Positions 16,005 to 25,169 of a stretch of 64,000 nucleotides of DNA are shown here, in pieces. Numbering within the stretch: the stretch's first letter is position 1; every line of letters begins with the position of its first letter. The stretch is taken from NCBI GenBank assembly GCA_964387685.1, contig CAYLXK010000005.1:1-64000 (forward strand), given 5' to 3'. Both the position numbers and the translations under genes were made by a program. The notes beneath the pieces were generated by a model, which saw nothing but the letters and a program-made list of their open reading frames with translations, was not told where the DNA came from and made no database searches. The DNA is from Bryobacter sp964387685. GTDB taxonomy: Bacteria; Acidobacteriota; Terriglobia; Bryobacterales; Bryobacteraceae.

Positions 16005-18803
16005 ATGCCGGATAGCCCTGTCGATCTGAAAAAGACCGTAAACCTGCCGAAGACCGCCTTCCCGATGAAGGCGAATTTGCCGCAAAACGAACCCAAGATG
16101 CTGGAGCGGTGGGCGGGGATGAACCTGTACGGCCGCATTCGCGCGGCGCGGGCGGGGCAGCCGATGTTCGTGCTGCACGACGGCCCGCCCTATGCCAACG
16201 GCAACATCCACTTGGGCCACGCACTGAACAAGCTGCTCAAAGACTTCGTTGTCAAATCGAAAACCATGGCGGGCTTCGATTCGCCGTACATTCCGGGTTG
16301 GGATTGCCATGGGCTGCCCATTGAGATCAAGGTGGATGGCGAGCTAGGGGCGAAGAAGGCGCAAATGACGCAGGTGCAGATCCGGCAGGCCTGCCGGCGC
16401 TACGCCGAGAAGTACGTGAAGCTGCAGTGTGAAGACTTCAAGCGTCTGGGCATCTTTGGCCGCTGGGACAATCCCTACCGCACGATGGACGCGCCGTACC
16501 AGGCGGCGATCGCGCGGGCCTTTGTGGATTTCCTCGACCAGGGCTACGTTTACAAGGGCCTGAAGCCCGTCAACTGGTGCATCCATTGCAAGACGACGCT
16601 GGCCGAGGCCGAGGTGGAGTACGAGGATCATGTTTCGCCGTCGATCTACGTGCGCTTTCGGATGACCAGTACGCCGGAGGCGGTGCATCCGGGACTCGCG
16701 GGCCGAGCCGTGTATGCGCTGATCTGGACGACGACTCCATGGACCATTCCAGCGAACCTCGCGATCAGTTTTCACCCGAAGTTTGAATATGTGGCCAATG
16801 AAGTGAACGGCGATGTTTATATCGTGGCGCAAGGGCTGCTGGAGAACGTAGTCAAAGAACTTGACTGGCCGGAGCCGCGGATTCTCGGCACTTTCGATGG
16901 CGCGTCGCTGGACAAGGCGGTGTTTCGGCATCCGTTTCTCGAGCGGGATTCGTTGGGACTGGTGGGGGATCACGTAACGCTCGAGCAAGGCACGGGCGAG
17001 GTGCATACGGCGCCCGGGCACGGCATGGAAGACTTTATGATCTGCCAGCAGTACGGCATCGCGGCGTATTGCCCAGTAGACGGAGCGGGGCGTTTTTTTG
17101 GCGACGAGCTGCCGGCCGAGATCCTGGGCAAGACGGTGTGGGAAGCCAACCCGATCGTGATTGAGATGCTGGAGCGGGCTGGGGCGCTGCTGCGCAAGAA
17201 GAGCTACTCGCATTCCTATCCGCACTGCTGGCGCTGCCACAACCCCACGATCTTCCGGGGTACCGAGCAGTGGTTCATCGGCATGGAACGCAACAACCTG
17301 CGCCAGAATGCGCTGGACGCAATCAAGGCCGTAAAGTGGCTGCCGACCTGGGGCGAGGAGCGGATCTCGAACATGATCGCGACGCGGCCCGATTGGGTGA
17401 TTTCGCGCCAGAGGACGTGGGGCGTGCCGATCACGGTTTTCTATTGCGAGAGCTGTGGCGAGGCGATTACGGACCGGAAGGTGCTGGACCCGGTGGTGGA
17501 CCGCTTTGTGAAGGAGAGCGCGGACGTTTGGTATGCGCACGAAGCCAAGGATTTATTGCCGGAGGGCTTCACCTGTCCGAAGTGCCATGGCGGCCATTTC
17601 AAGAAGGAAATGGACATTTTGGATGTGTGGTTCGACTCGGGGTCCAGCCACTTGGCGGTGCTGACCAAGGAGAACGGTTTGCCATGGCCGTCGGATCTGT
17701 ATCTAGAGGGGGGCGACCAGTATCGGGGCTGGTTCCATAGCTCGTTGCTGGTGGGCGTGGGGCTACGGGGGCATGCGCCGTACCGGGGCTGCATCACGAA
17801 CGGCTGGACTTTGGATGGCGAAGGCCGGGCGATGTCCAAGAGCATTGGGAACGTGATCGCGCCGGAGGAAGTGATTAAAGAATTCGGCGCGGAGGTGATC
17901 CGGCTGTGGGTGAGCTCCGTTGAATTCAACGAAGACGTACGGCTTTCGCCTGTGATTCTAAAGCACATCGCGGAGGCTTACAAGAAGATCCGCAACACGT
18001 TCCGCTACACGCTGGGGAACCTGGATGGTTTCGATCCCGGGGTGGATTCCGTGGATACGAAGGACCTGGAAGAAATCGACCAGTGGATCTTGTGGAAGGC
18101 GGGCGAGTTGGTCGAGAAATGCGTGAAGAACTATGAGGAATACGCTTATCACCGCGTCTACCAGGCCTTCTACAACTTCTGCACCGTGGACCTGAGCTCG
18201 ATCTATTTCGACATTTTGAAGGACCGCTTGTACACGAGCGCGACGAAGAGCGCGGCGAGACGGAGCGCGCAGACGGCGCTATACCGCTTGACGCACGCGC
18301 TGAGCCGGCTGATTGCGCCGATTCTCGCGTTTACGGCCGAGGAGACTTGGAGCCTGCTGGCCAAGAGCCAGGAGGATCACGACTCTATTCATCTCGCTAA
18401 TTTTCCAAAGCCGGAAGAGCTGAACCACGGGCTGGACGCGGCGCGGCTAGCCAATTGGGATCGCCTCTTGAGCGTTCGCGAAACGGTCTTGAAGAGCCTA
18501 GACGTGGCGCGCGAGGAAAAGCTGATCGGCGCGCCGCTAGAAGCCAAGGTGAGCGTAGAGGCCGATGCGGGATGGTACCCGTTGCTTCACGAATATGCGG
18601 CTACGCTGCCCAGCGTATTTATCACTTCGCAGGTAGAGGTGAAGAACGGCGGCGCGGCGGGCATCAGCGTGCGCGTCGAAAAGGCCGAAGGCGTTAAATG
18701 CGAACGCTGCTGGAAGTTCAAACACGATATTGGGGCCGACGCCGACTTTCCCACGGCTTGCGCATTCTGCGCCGCGGCGGTGAAAGAGATGCTGGGTGCC
18801 TAG
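16005..18803 (+). CDS. ileS: Isoleucyl-tRNA synthetase
   Basis: 932 aa. Class I aminoacyl-tRNA synthetase charging tRNA-Ile. The HIGH motif is HLGH (residues 69-72, in PPYANGNIHLGHALNK), the CP1 editing domain follows (TTTPWTIPANLAI and GHGMEDF), and the KMSKS motif is AMSKS near residue 608 (GRAMSKSIGNVIAP). The C-terminal zinc site is CERCW...CAFC. Length and order are those of the eubacterial type. GAAGAG lies before ATG 16005. It is followed by lspA with an 8-base overlap, the widespread ileS-lspA arrangement. Confidence 0.98.
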   Translation: MPDSPVDLKKTVNLPKTAFPMKANLPQNEPKMLERWAGMNLYGRIRAARAGQPMFVLHDGPPYANGNIHLGHALNKLLKDFVVKSKTMAGFDSPYIPGWDCHGLPIEIKVDGELGAKKAQMTQVQIRQACRRYAEKYVKLQCEDFKRLGIFGRWDNPYRTMDAPYQAAIARAFVDFLDQGYVYKGLKPVNWCIHCKTTLAEAEVEYEDHVSPSIYVRFRMTSTPEAVHPGLAGRAVYALIWTTTPWTIPANLAISFHPKFEYVANEVNGDVYIVAQGLLENVVKELDWPEPRILGTFDGASLDKAVFRHPFLERDSLGLVGDHVTLEQGTGEVHTAPGHGMEDFMICQQYGIAAYCPVDGAGRFFGDELPAEILGKTVWEANPIVIEMLERAGALLRKKSYSHSYPHCWRCHNPTIFRGTEQWFIGMERNNLRQNALDAIKAVKWLPTWGEERISNMIATRPDWVISRQRTWGVPITVFYCESCGEAITDRKVLDPVVDRFVKESADVWYAHEAKDLLPEGFTCPKCHGGHFKKEMDILDVWFDSGSSHLAVLTKENGLPWPSDLYLEGGDQYRGWFHSSLLVGVGLRGHAPYRGCITNGWTLDGEGRAMSKSIGNVIAPEEVIKEFGAEVIRLWVSSVEFNEDVRLSPVILKHIAEAYKKIRNTFRYTLGNLDGFDPGVDSVDTKDLEEIDQWILWKAGELVEKCVKNYEEYAYHRVYQAFYNFCTVDLSSIYFDILKDRLYTSATKSAARRSAQTALYRLTHALSRLIAPILAFTAEETWSLLAKSQEDHDSIHLANFPKPEELNHGLDAARLANWDRLLSVRETVLKSLDVAREEKLIGAPLEAKVSVEADAGWYPLLHEYAATLPSVFITSQVEVKNGGAAGISVRVEKAEGVKCERCWKFKHDIGADADFPTACAFCAAAVKEMLGA

Positions 18804-19314
18804 GCTTTCGCCGCGCGTCCAGGCGCTCTCGCTGGCTTGCCTGATCTTCGTTCTGGACCGCGCCACTAAGCTGTGGATCGAGGCTAAGGTGGGGCTGTGG
18901 GACACGATTCCGGTGATCCCCGAGGTATTCAACATCGTGCATACGAAAAACCGCGGCGCGGCCTTCGGCATGCTATCGAACGCCAGCGAAACGGTGCGCG
19001 TGGTGGTGCTGATCGGAATCTCGCTGGTGATCCTGGCAGTGATTGTAGGGATGCTTTGGCAGGCGACGCGAGCCGAGACACCGGCAAACATTTTTCACCG
19101 CAGCGCCCTGGCCCTGGTGCTGGGCGGGGCTTTGGGCAACATCTATGACCGCATCTTCGCCGGGAGCGTGACGGACTTTTTGCAAGTGTTCCTGGGATCC
19201 TATGAGTGGCCCAGTTTCAATGTGGCCGATTCGGCGATTAGCGTAGGGGCGGTGCTGATGGCCTATGAACTTATTTTCCTGAAGGACTCCAAGCGTGTTA
19301 CCGAAACTCATTAG
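18796..19314 (+). CDS. lspA: Lipoprotein signal peptidase (signal peptidase II)
   Basis: 172 aa. Aspartic membrane protease that removes signal peptides from diacylglyceryl-modified prolipoproteins. Four hydrophobic segments are visible and both catalytic Asp motifs are present: GNIYDRI and FNVADSAIS; the NRGAAFGML motif is also there. The start is GTG 18796, inside the end of ileS. It overlaps lgt by 20 bases, so the two lipoprotein-processing enzymes are made from one message. Confidence 0.97.
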   Translation: MPRLSPRVQALSLACLIFVLDRATKLWIEAKVGLWDTIPVIPEVFNIVHTKNRGAAFGMLSNASETVRVVVLIGISLVILAVIVGMLWQATRAETPANIFHRSALALVLGGALGNIYDRIFAGSVTDFLQVFLGSYEWPSFNVADSAISVGAVLMAYELIFLKDSKRVTETH

Positions 19315-20089
19315 CTTCGATGGCTTCTTTCTGCCCGCCTATGGCATGATGGTGGCGCTGGCGTTTCTGGCGGGGCTGTGGAGCACGAATCGGCTGGCGC
19401 GCCGCGCGGGCCTGGATTCGCTGAAGATCCAGGACCTGGTAATTTACTGCGCTATCGCCGGCCTGGTCGGCGCCAAGCTCCTGATGTTCGTCTTCGATTG
19501 GAATTACTATGTGCGCAACCCAGGAGAGATGATTTCGCTATCGACGCTGCGTGCGGCGGGCGTATACCAAGGCGGCTTCCTGCTTGCGCTCGGCTTCGCG
19601 GTTTGGTACATGAAGAAGCACCGCCTGCCGGTTTGGCGGACGATGGATTGCTTCGCGCCGGGCATTGCGTTGGGACACGCGATTGGGCGAATCGGTTGTT
19701 TTTTGGCGGGCTGCTGCTACGGCATACTCTGCAATCGGCCGTGGGGAGTGGCCTTCAATAATCCGGATGTCAAAGAATTCTCTAACGTCCCGGTGGGCGT
19801 GCCGCTGCACCCGACGCAGTTATATGAGTCGGCGGGAGACCTGGTTATTTTTGGCGTCCTGTATAAGCTGTTCGACCCCGCCAAGCGGCCCGGCGGGCTT
19901 TTCTTTCTGTACCTGGTGCTGTACTCCGCGCTGCGCTTCGTGGTGGAGTTTTTTCGCCATCACGAGCAAGCCCCGCTCTTCGGCATGGACCTTTCACATA
20001 CGCAATGGATCAGCGTATTGACGTTGCTGGCTGGGCTGTGGGGGCTTTTGCGCAGGCCCAAAGGGGCTGCCGTCGCGGTGGCCGGTTGA
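19295..20089 (+). CDS. lgt: Prolipoprotein diacylglyceryl transferase
   Basis: 264 aa, polytopic. Transfers diacylglycerol from phosphatidylglycerol to the lipobox Cys, the first step of lipoprotein maturation. Signature stretches: YGMMVALAFLAGLW, AGVYQGGFLLA (YQGG in place of the more usual FHGG), GHAIGRIGCFLAGCCYG with the conserved Arg, and the region LHPTQLYESAGDLVIF. The start is GTG 19295, within lspA. An ileS-lspA-lgt order is a natural cluster; the third pathway enzyme (lnt) is not in the window. Confidence 0.97.
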   Translation: MLPKLISFDGFFLPAYGMMVALAFLAGLWSTNRLARRAGLDSLKIQDLVIYCAIAGLVGAKLLMFVFDWNYYVRNPGEMISLSTLRAAGVYQGGFLLALGFAVWYMKKHRLPVWRTMDCFAPGIALGHAIGRIGCFLAGCCYGILCNRPWGVAFNNPDVKEFSNVPVGVPLHPTQLYESAGDLVIFGVLYKLFDPAKRPGGLFFLYLVLYSALRFVVEFFRHHEQAPLFGMDLSHTQWISVLTLLAGLWGLLRRPKGAAVAVAG

Positions 20090-20098
20090 TAGCATCAA

Positions 20099-22219
20099 GT
20101 GATGCGCCCGCGCAGTCTAGTTTCACTCCTTCCTCTATTCGTTCTCATGACCACCTCTGATGCTATGTCCGCCGACGAACTGAAGGCCCCCGTGGCCAAG
20201 CAAGTTCCGCAAGAATTGAAAGCCTTTGGCGACACGCGCCAGGACCCGTATTTTTGGATGCGACACCGGGAAGACCCGGCGGTGCTGGAATACGTGAAGG
20301 CCGAAAACGACTTCACGAGCGCGGTGATGAAGCCGATGGAGCCGCTGGTGGAGAAGGTCTACGGCGAGATTCTCGCGCGGATCAAGCAAACGGACCAATC
20401 GCTGCCGTACCGGCAAGGCGCGTATTTTTACTACACGAAGACGGAAGAGGGCAAGCAGTATTACGTCAGCGCCCGCAAGAAGAGTTCGCTTGAAGGCAGC
20501 GAAGAGGTGCTGCTGGATGTGAACGAAATGGCAAAGCCGCACAAGTTTTTCAGCGTAGGCGCGCAAGCGATTAGCCCGGACGAAGGGCGGCTGGCCTACG
20601 CGACCGATACGACGGGCTACCGCGAATACACGTTGCGCGTGAAGGACCTGAAGAGCGGCGCGCTGTTGCCGGACGAGGTGAAGCGCGTGAGCAGCGCGTC
20701 GTGGGCGGAAGACAATCGGACGCTGCTCTATTCGATGCAGCAGGAAAAGACCAAGCGCGAATACCAGGTATGGGCGCACGAGCTAGGGAAGGCGGCGGGC
20801 GAAGACAAGCTGCTGTTTGAAGAGAAGGACGAGAAGTTCCGCGCGGGGATGGCAAAGTCCTTGTCGAAGCAGTATTTGTTTTTTGTTTCGCAAAGCGGCA
20901 TGACTTCGGAGTGGCGTTATTTAGACGCCAAGACCCCGTATGCGACGCCCAAGCTGTTGCTCGCGCGGCGGGAGGGGATCACCTACGACGTGGACCACCA
21001 CGGCAACCATTTCTACATCCGCATCAACGATAAGGGACGGAACTTTAGGGTGGTGCAGGCGCCGGTTAGCGATCCCTCGGAGAAGAACTGGAAAGAGGTT
21101 CTGCCCGCCTCGGAGCGCACCTATGTCGAAGACATGCTGTTTCTGAAGAAGCACGCGATTTATCTATTACGGGTGAACGGATTGCATACGCTGCGGGTGG
21201 TGGACCTTGAAACGGCAAAGTCCCACGACATTCAGTTTGAAGAGCAAGCCTATGTGCTGGGCTTTGGAGTGAATCGCGAGTTCGATTCGAACATGCTGCG
21301 CTTCGGCTATGCGAGCATGGTGACGCCGCAGACGACCTACGATTACAACCTGGACACGCGTGAGCGCAAGCTGATGAAGCGGCAGGAGGTCTTGGGCGGC
21401 TACGACCCCGCGCAGTACACCGTGGAGCGCACCGAGGCGACCTCGCCCGACGGCACTAAGGTTCCCATTACGATCGCCTACAAGAAGGGCTTCCGCAAAG
21501 ACGGCAAGGCGCCGATGCTGCTCTATGGATATGGAGCCTACGCGATTCCCATGGACCCGGGGTTCTCATCCAGCCGGTTGAGCCTGCTGGATCGCGGTTT
21601 CGCCTATGCGATCGCGCACATTCGCGGCGGCACGGATTTGGGCTACACGTGGTACGAGGCCGGGAAGCTGCTGAAAAAGAAGAACACGTTCCGCGACTTT
21701 ATCGCGAGCGCAGAGCACTTGATCGCCGAGAAATTTACCAGTTCCGAAAAGCTTGTCATTGAGGGCGGGTCCGCGGGAGGACTGCTGGTGGGCGCGGTGA
21801 CGAACTACCGGCCGGAGCTGTTCAAGACGGTTATTGCGGGCGTGCCTTTTGTGGATGTGGTGTCGAGTTTGCAGGACAAGACGATTCCTTTGTCGACGAC
21901 AGACGCGGACGAATTCGGGGACCCGGCCAAGCAGGAATTTTACGAGTACATGAAGAGCTACTCGCCTTACGACAACGTCGCCAAGGCCAAATTCCCCAAT
22001 ATGTATATCTTCAGCGGCTTGAACGATTCGCAGGTGCCTTATTGGGAGCCTTTGAAGTGGACGGCGAAGCTGCGCGCCAATCAGCAAGGCTCCGGGCAAA
22101 TCGTGTTGTACATGAACACGGAGGCGGGGCACGGCGGGGCGAGCGGGCGCTATTCGCGGATTAAAGAACTGGCGCGCAGCTATGCGTACGCGCTGTGGAC
22201 GCTGGGCTTCCGGGACTAG
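20099..22219 (+). CDS. S9A prolyl oligopeptidase family (oligopeptidase B-like)
   Basis: 706 aa. Serine peptidase with an N-terminal seven-bladed propeller and C-terminal alpha/beta hydrolase. The catalytic Ser is Ser558 in GGSAGG; the Asp is in SGLNDSQVPYWEP and the His in EAGHGGASG. YGAYAIPMDPGFSSSRLSLLDRGFAYAIAHIRGG is typical of oligopeptidase B/PtrB. A probable signal peptide (MRPRSLVSLLPLFVLMTTSDAMS) suggests periplasmic location, unlike the cytoplasmic E. coli PtrB. The first codon is GTG 20099, with ATG 20102 directly after it. Standing alone with a short gap to lgt. Confidence 0.94.
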   Translation: MMRPRSLVSLLPLFVLMTTSDAMSADELKAPVAKQVPQELKAFGDTRQDPYFWMRHREDPAVLEYVKAENDFTSAVMKPMEPLVEKVYGEILARIKQTDQSLPYRQGAYFYYTKTEEGKQYYVSARKKSSLEGSEEVLLDVNEMAKPHKFFSVGAQAISPDEGRLAYATDTTGYREYTLRVKDLKSGALLPDEVKRVSSASWAEDNRTLLYSMQQEKTKREYQVWAHELGKAAGEDKLLFEEKDEKFRAGMAKSLSKQYLFFVSQSGMTSEWRYLDAKTPYATPKLLLARREGITYDVDHHGNHFYIRINDKGRNFRVVQAPVSDPSEKNWKEVLPASERTYVEDMLFLKKHAIYLLRVNGLHTLRVVDLETAKSHDIQFEEQAYVLGFGVNREFDSNMLRFGYASMVTPQTTYDYNLDTRERKLMKRQEVLGGYDPAQYTVERTEATSPDGTKVPITIAYKKGFRKDGKAPMLLYGYGAYAIPMDPGFSSSRLSLLDRGFAYAIAHIRGGTDLGYTWYEAGKLLKKKNTFRDFIASAEHLIAEKFTSSEKLVIEGGSAGGLLVGAVTNYRPELFKTVIAGVPFVDVVSSLQDKTIPLSTTDADEFGDPAKQEFYEYMKSYSPYDNVAKAKFPNMYIFSGLNDSQVPYWEPLKWTAKLRANQQGSGQIVLYMNTEAGHGGASGRYSRIKELARSYAYALWTLGFRD

Positions 22220-22234
22220 GGATATCCTAAGGGC

Positions 22235-22816
22235 ATGGCGCAGACGGCGGCGGCCCTACCCTTTATCGAGTTTGAGGAATTCGACCGGATTGAACGCGCG
22301 AGCGAATGCAAGATGGAGTATCTGCACGGCGCCACTTATGTGATGGCAGGAGGGTCTCCGCGTCACAACCTCATTGCGATCAATTGCGCCGTTGCTCTGG
22401 GAAACTCTTTACCGACAGACACCTGCCTAGTTTTTAGTTCCGATCAACATATAGTCACACCTCAGAATCAGGCCAATTTTATGCCCGACCTCAGCGCCGT
22501 GTGCGGCGAGTCCCTCGACGCAATTCCTTACCGCCTTACCAATCCCTTTCTTGTGGTTGAGGTACTATCTCTGTCAACCCGAAACCACGACTTGACGAAC
22601 AAACTCTTCGAGTACCAACGGATTCCGTCGCTGCGCGCCATTCTGTACATCGATTCGGAGTCTCTAACGGTTCGGTTATGGACCCGCCCCGTAGATGCGA
22701 CTTGGCCAGCGGAGCCGCAGTTTATCCAGGATGCTGCGGGTTTCGTGCCGCTTCCCCTGGGCACTCCGCTTCCAATGTCGCGTCTCTACGTCAACACCGG
22801 CTTGATGCCTTCCTAA
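22235..22816 (+). CDS. Uma2 family (DUF820) predicted endonuclease
   Basis: 193 aa. PD-(D/E)XK fold protein of the Uma2/DUF820 family, abundant in cyanobacteria and Acidobacteriota; the nuclease role is predicted only. The core is visible: FMPDLSAV (Asp), FLVVEVLSLSTRNHD (Glu) and TNKLFEYQRIP (Lys). Codon use is noticeably less GC-rich than neighbours (for example TTTAGTTCCGATCAACAT stretches), consistent with transfer. It stands between an S9A peptidase and the DUF1592 gene with 15- and 29-base gaps and no evident partner. Confidence 0.88.
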   Translation: MAQTAAALPFIEFEEFDRIERASECKMEYLHGATYVMAGGSPRHNLIAINCAVALGNSLPTDTCLVFSSDQHIVTPQNQANFMPDLSAVCGESLDAIPYRLTNPFLVVEVLSLSTRNHDLTNKLFEYQRIPSLRAILYIDSESLTVRLWTRPVDATWPAEPQFIQDAAGFVPLPLGTPLPMSRLYVNTGLMPS

Positions 22817-22845
22817 GCCATCTCAATCCGCGATAGATTCTTAGG

Positions 22846-25152
22846 GTGATCTCCGCGGCGCTTCTCCTCCTTATCTTGGCCCAGGACTTTTCCACGCAGA
22901 TCAAGCCGATACTCGAGGCGAATTGCGTGGCCTGCCACAACCCCTCGAACCCGCGCAACCGCGCGAATTTCCTGAAGGCCGCGGACGCCACAGACGTTGA
23001 GACCCGCCGCAATCTTTGGCGCAACGTGGCCACGCAACTGCGCAATCGCACGATGCCGCCAACCGCTTCCAAGCTCACAGAGTCGGATCGACTGCTGGTT
23101 TCCACCTGGATCGACGAGCGCTTGCGCAAGACCGGCTGCCAGGCGGGGCCGGGGCAAAGCGGGTACGCGGGCTATGTGGCGCCACGGCGCTTGAACCGGC
23201 GGGAATACAAGAATACGGTGCGGGATCTTTTGGGGCTGGACCTGCCGATCGCGGACCTCTTCCCGGCGGACGAATCGGGCGGGGCGGGATTCGACACCAA
23301 CGGCGAGACGCTGTTTCTGCCGCCGATGATGCTGGAGCGCTACATGGAGTCAGCGCGGACGATTGCCGAACGGGTAGTGATTACGCCGCCTGTGAACCGG
23401 CTCTTGCTGTCGCATGAACTGGAGCCGCTTACGCCGGCGCCACCCGCGAATGCGAAGCCGCGGCGGGTGCTGGAGCCACTGCAGGAAGTGTCGACTACGG
23501 CCACCATCTATGCCGAAGGCCCCTACAATTTGCGCGTGAATTTCGAACGGCCGCCGCTTGCGCCCTTTACGGTGGAGGTATTGGTGGACGGCAACCCGAT
23601 CGGTAAGCTGAACTACCAGCGGGACTCGGCGGGCGGGGCGACCGTACGGGTGCAGGTGGCCGAATTGACGCGGGGGCAGCACAAGATCAGCATTCGCAAC
23701 GGCGAACAGCGCACGGACTTCTACGGCCTCACCATCGAGCAAAAGGTAGCGCCGCCCAGCGCGGAGAGGCGCGCCCTGCACTACCGATTGCTGGGTTTGG
23801 AGGCGGGAGAGACGCCAGTGCATCCGCGGCGTGCCGCAGAGCGGCTCTTTACACGCTTGCTGCCGCGCGCCTACCGGCAGCCGCTGGAGGAAGCGGAGTT
23901 GGCGCGCATTCTCGCGCTTTACGATCGCTCGGCGCAACGCGGCGATCCCTTTGAGGAAAGCATCAAGCTCGCCTTGAAGGCTGTGCTGGTCTCGCCCAAA
24001 TTCCTCTTCCGCGTGGAGAACCCGAGCCAGCAAGCGGGCCCGCAGGCGCTGAACTCTTATGCGATGGCCTCGAGGCTGTCGTACTTTTTGTGGTCCTCGA
24101 TGCCCGACGAAGAATTGTTGCGGCTGGCCGCGGAGGGCAGGCTCCAGGATGAAAAGGTGCTGCGAGCGCAACTGGAGCGGATGCTGGACGACCCGCGCTC
24201 GCGGGCTTTCTCTAACGCCTTTGTTGGGCAATGGCTGGGGACGCAGGAGATCGGCGGGCGGGCGGTGCCCTTGCTGACGGAGCTGCAGCATTTCTACACG
24301 CCCGAGGTGGCTGCGGACTTGCGCGAACAGCCCTCTCTCTTCTTCCACCACATCCTCAGCGAGAACCGAAGTTTGCTCGAGCTGATTGACGGGAACTACA
24401 CGTTTCTGACCGAGCGCCTGGCCCGTTACTACGAAGTGGAAAAGCAGATTCCGCCTCTGGCCGCACCGGGCTTTCAAAAGGTGACTTGGCCTGATACGCG
24501 GCGGGCGGGCGTGTTGGGACTGGCCAGCGTGCTGGCGATGACGTCGCACTACAAGGAAGCAAGCCCGGTGCTGCGCGGCGCCTGGGTGCTGGACACGCTG
24601 CTAGGCACGCCCGTACCGCCGCCTCCGCCCGATGTACCGGCGCTGGCGGAAGCGGCCAAGGGTAGCCCCAAGAAGCTGACGGTGCGGGAGATGCTGGCCA
24701 TGCATCGCGCGAACCAGGCTTGCGCGGCGTGCCACAACCTGATGGACCCCTATGGGCTGGCGCTTGAAAATTTCGATTGGATGGGCCGCTGGCGGGAGAA
24801 CGAAATCGACGGCAGCCCGGTGAACGCTTCGGCAGTATTGCCGACGGGCGAAAAGCTGGAGGGTGCCGCGGGCCTAAGGGCCGTGCTGATGAACCATAAG
24901 GAAGAGTTTCTGCGCCATCTTTCGACCAAGCTGCTGGGCTATGCGCTGGGCCGCGGCATTCAGGATGGCGATCAATGCACGATGGAGCGCTTTGTGGGCA
25001 ATCTTTCGAAGAACAACTACTCCGCTCGATCCTTGCTGGCGGATATCGTATTAAGCGCACCCTTCCGCCAATCGCAGGTTGACGCGCCGGTTTCGGAGAT
25101 TCACAGCCCGGCCTCGAAGAAGGCGCCGCGTAGACTTCTCGGCACGAAGTAG
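22846..25152 (+). CDS. Haem-binding DUF1592 family protein (DUF1587/1595/1592/1588/1585)
   Basis: 768 aa. Large secreted protein of the planctomycete/acidobacterial cytochrome type, often paired with DUF1552. A short signal peptide is followed by a CxxCH (CVACH, residues 27-31), PPTASKLTESDRLLVSTWI of the cytochrome-like segment, RRLNRREYKNTVRDLLGLDL (DUF1587), a carbohydrate-binding-like segment (about 195-285), then DUF1595/1592 (YRQPLEEAELARIL, SYFLWSSMPDEELL), DUF1588 with a second CxxCH (CAACHNLMDPYGLALENFD) and DUF1585 at the end. The role is unknown; oxidation of polysaccharides or a redox relay is a hypothesis. The start is GTG 22846. Confidence 0.9.
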   Translation: MISAALLLLILAQDFSTQIKPILEANCVACHNPSNPRNRANFLKAADATDVETRRNLWRNVATQLRNRTMPPTASKLTESDRLLVSTWIDERLRKTGCQAGPGQSGYAGYVAPRRLNRREYKNTVRDLLGLDLPIADLFPADESGGAGFDTNGETLFLPPMMLERYMESARTIAERVVITPPVNRLLLSHELEPLTPAPPANAKPRRVLEPLQEVSTTATIYAEGPYNLRVNFERPPLAPFTVEVLVDGNPIGKLNYQRDSAGGATVRVQVAELTRGQHKISIRNGEQRTDFYGLTIEQKVAPPSAERRALHYRLLGLEAGETPVHPRRAAERLFTRLLPRAYRQPLEEAELARILALYDRSAQRGDPFEESIKLALKAVLVSPKFLFRVENPSQQAGPQALNSYAMASRLSYFLWSSMPDEELLRLAAEGRLQDEKVLRAQLERMLDDPRSRAFSNAFVGQWLGTQEIGGRAVPLLTELQHFYTPEVAADLREQPSLFFHHILSENRSLLELIDGNYTFLTERLARYYEVEKQIPPLAAPGFQKVTWPDTRRAGVLGLASVLAMTSHYKEASPVLRGAWVLDTLLGTPVPPPPPDVPALAEAAKGSPKKLTVREMLAMHRANQACAACHNLMDPYGLALENFDWMGRWRENEIDGSPVNASAVLPTGEKLEGAAGLRAVLMNHKEEFLRHLSTKLLGYALGRGIQDGDQCTMERFVGNLSKNNYSARSLLADIVLSAPFRQSQVDAPVSEIHSPASKKAPRRLLGTK

Positions 25153-25169
25153 ATAAACTTTCGCTAACT

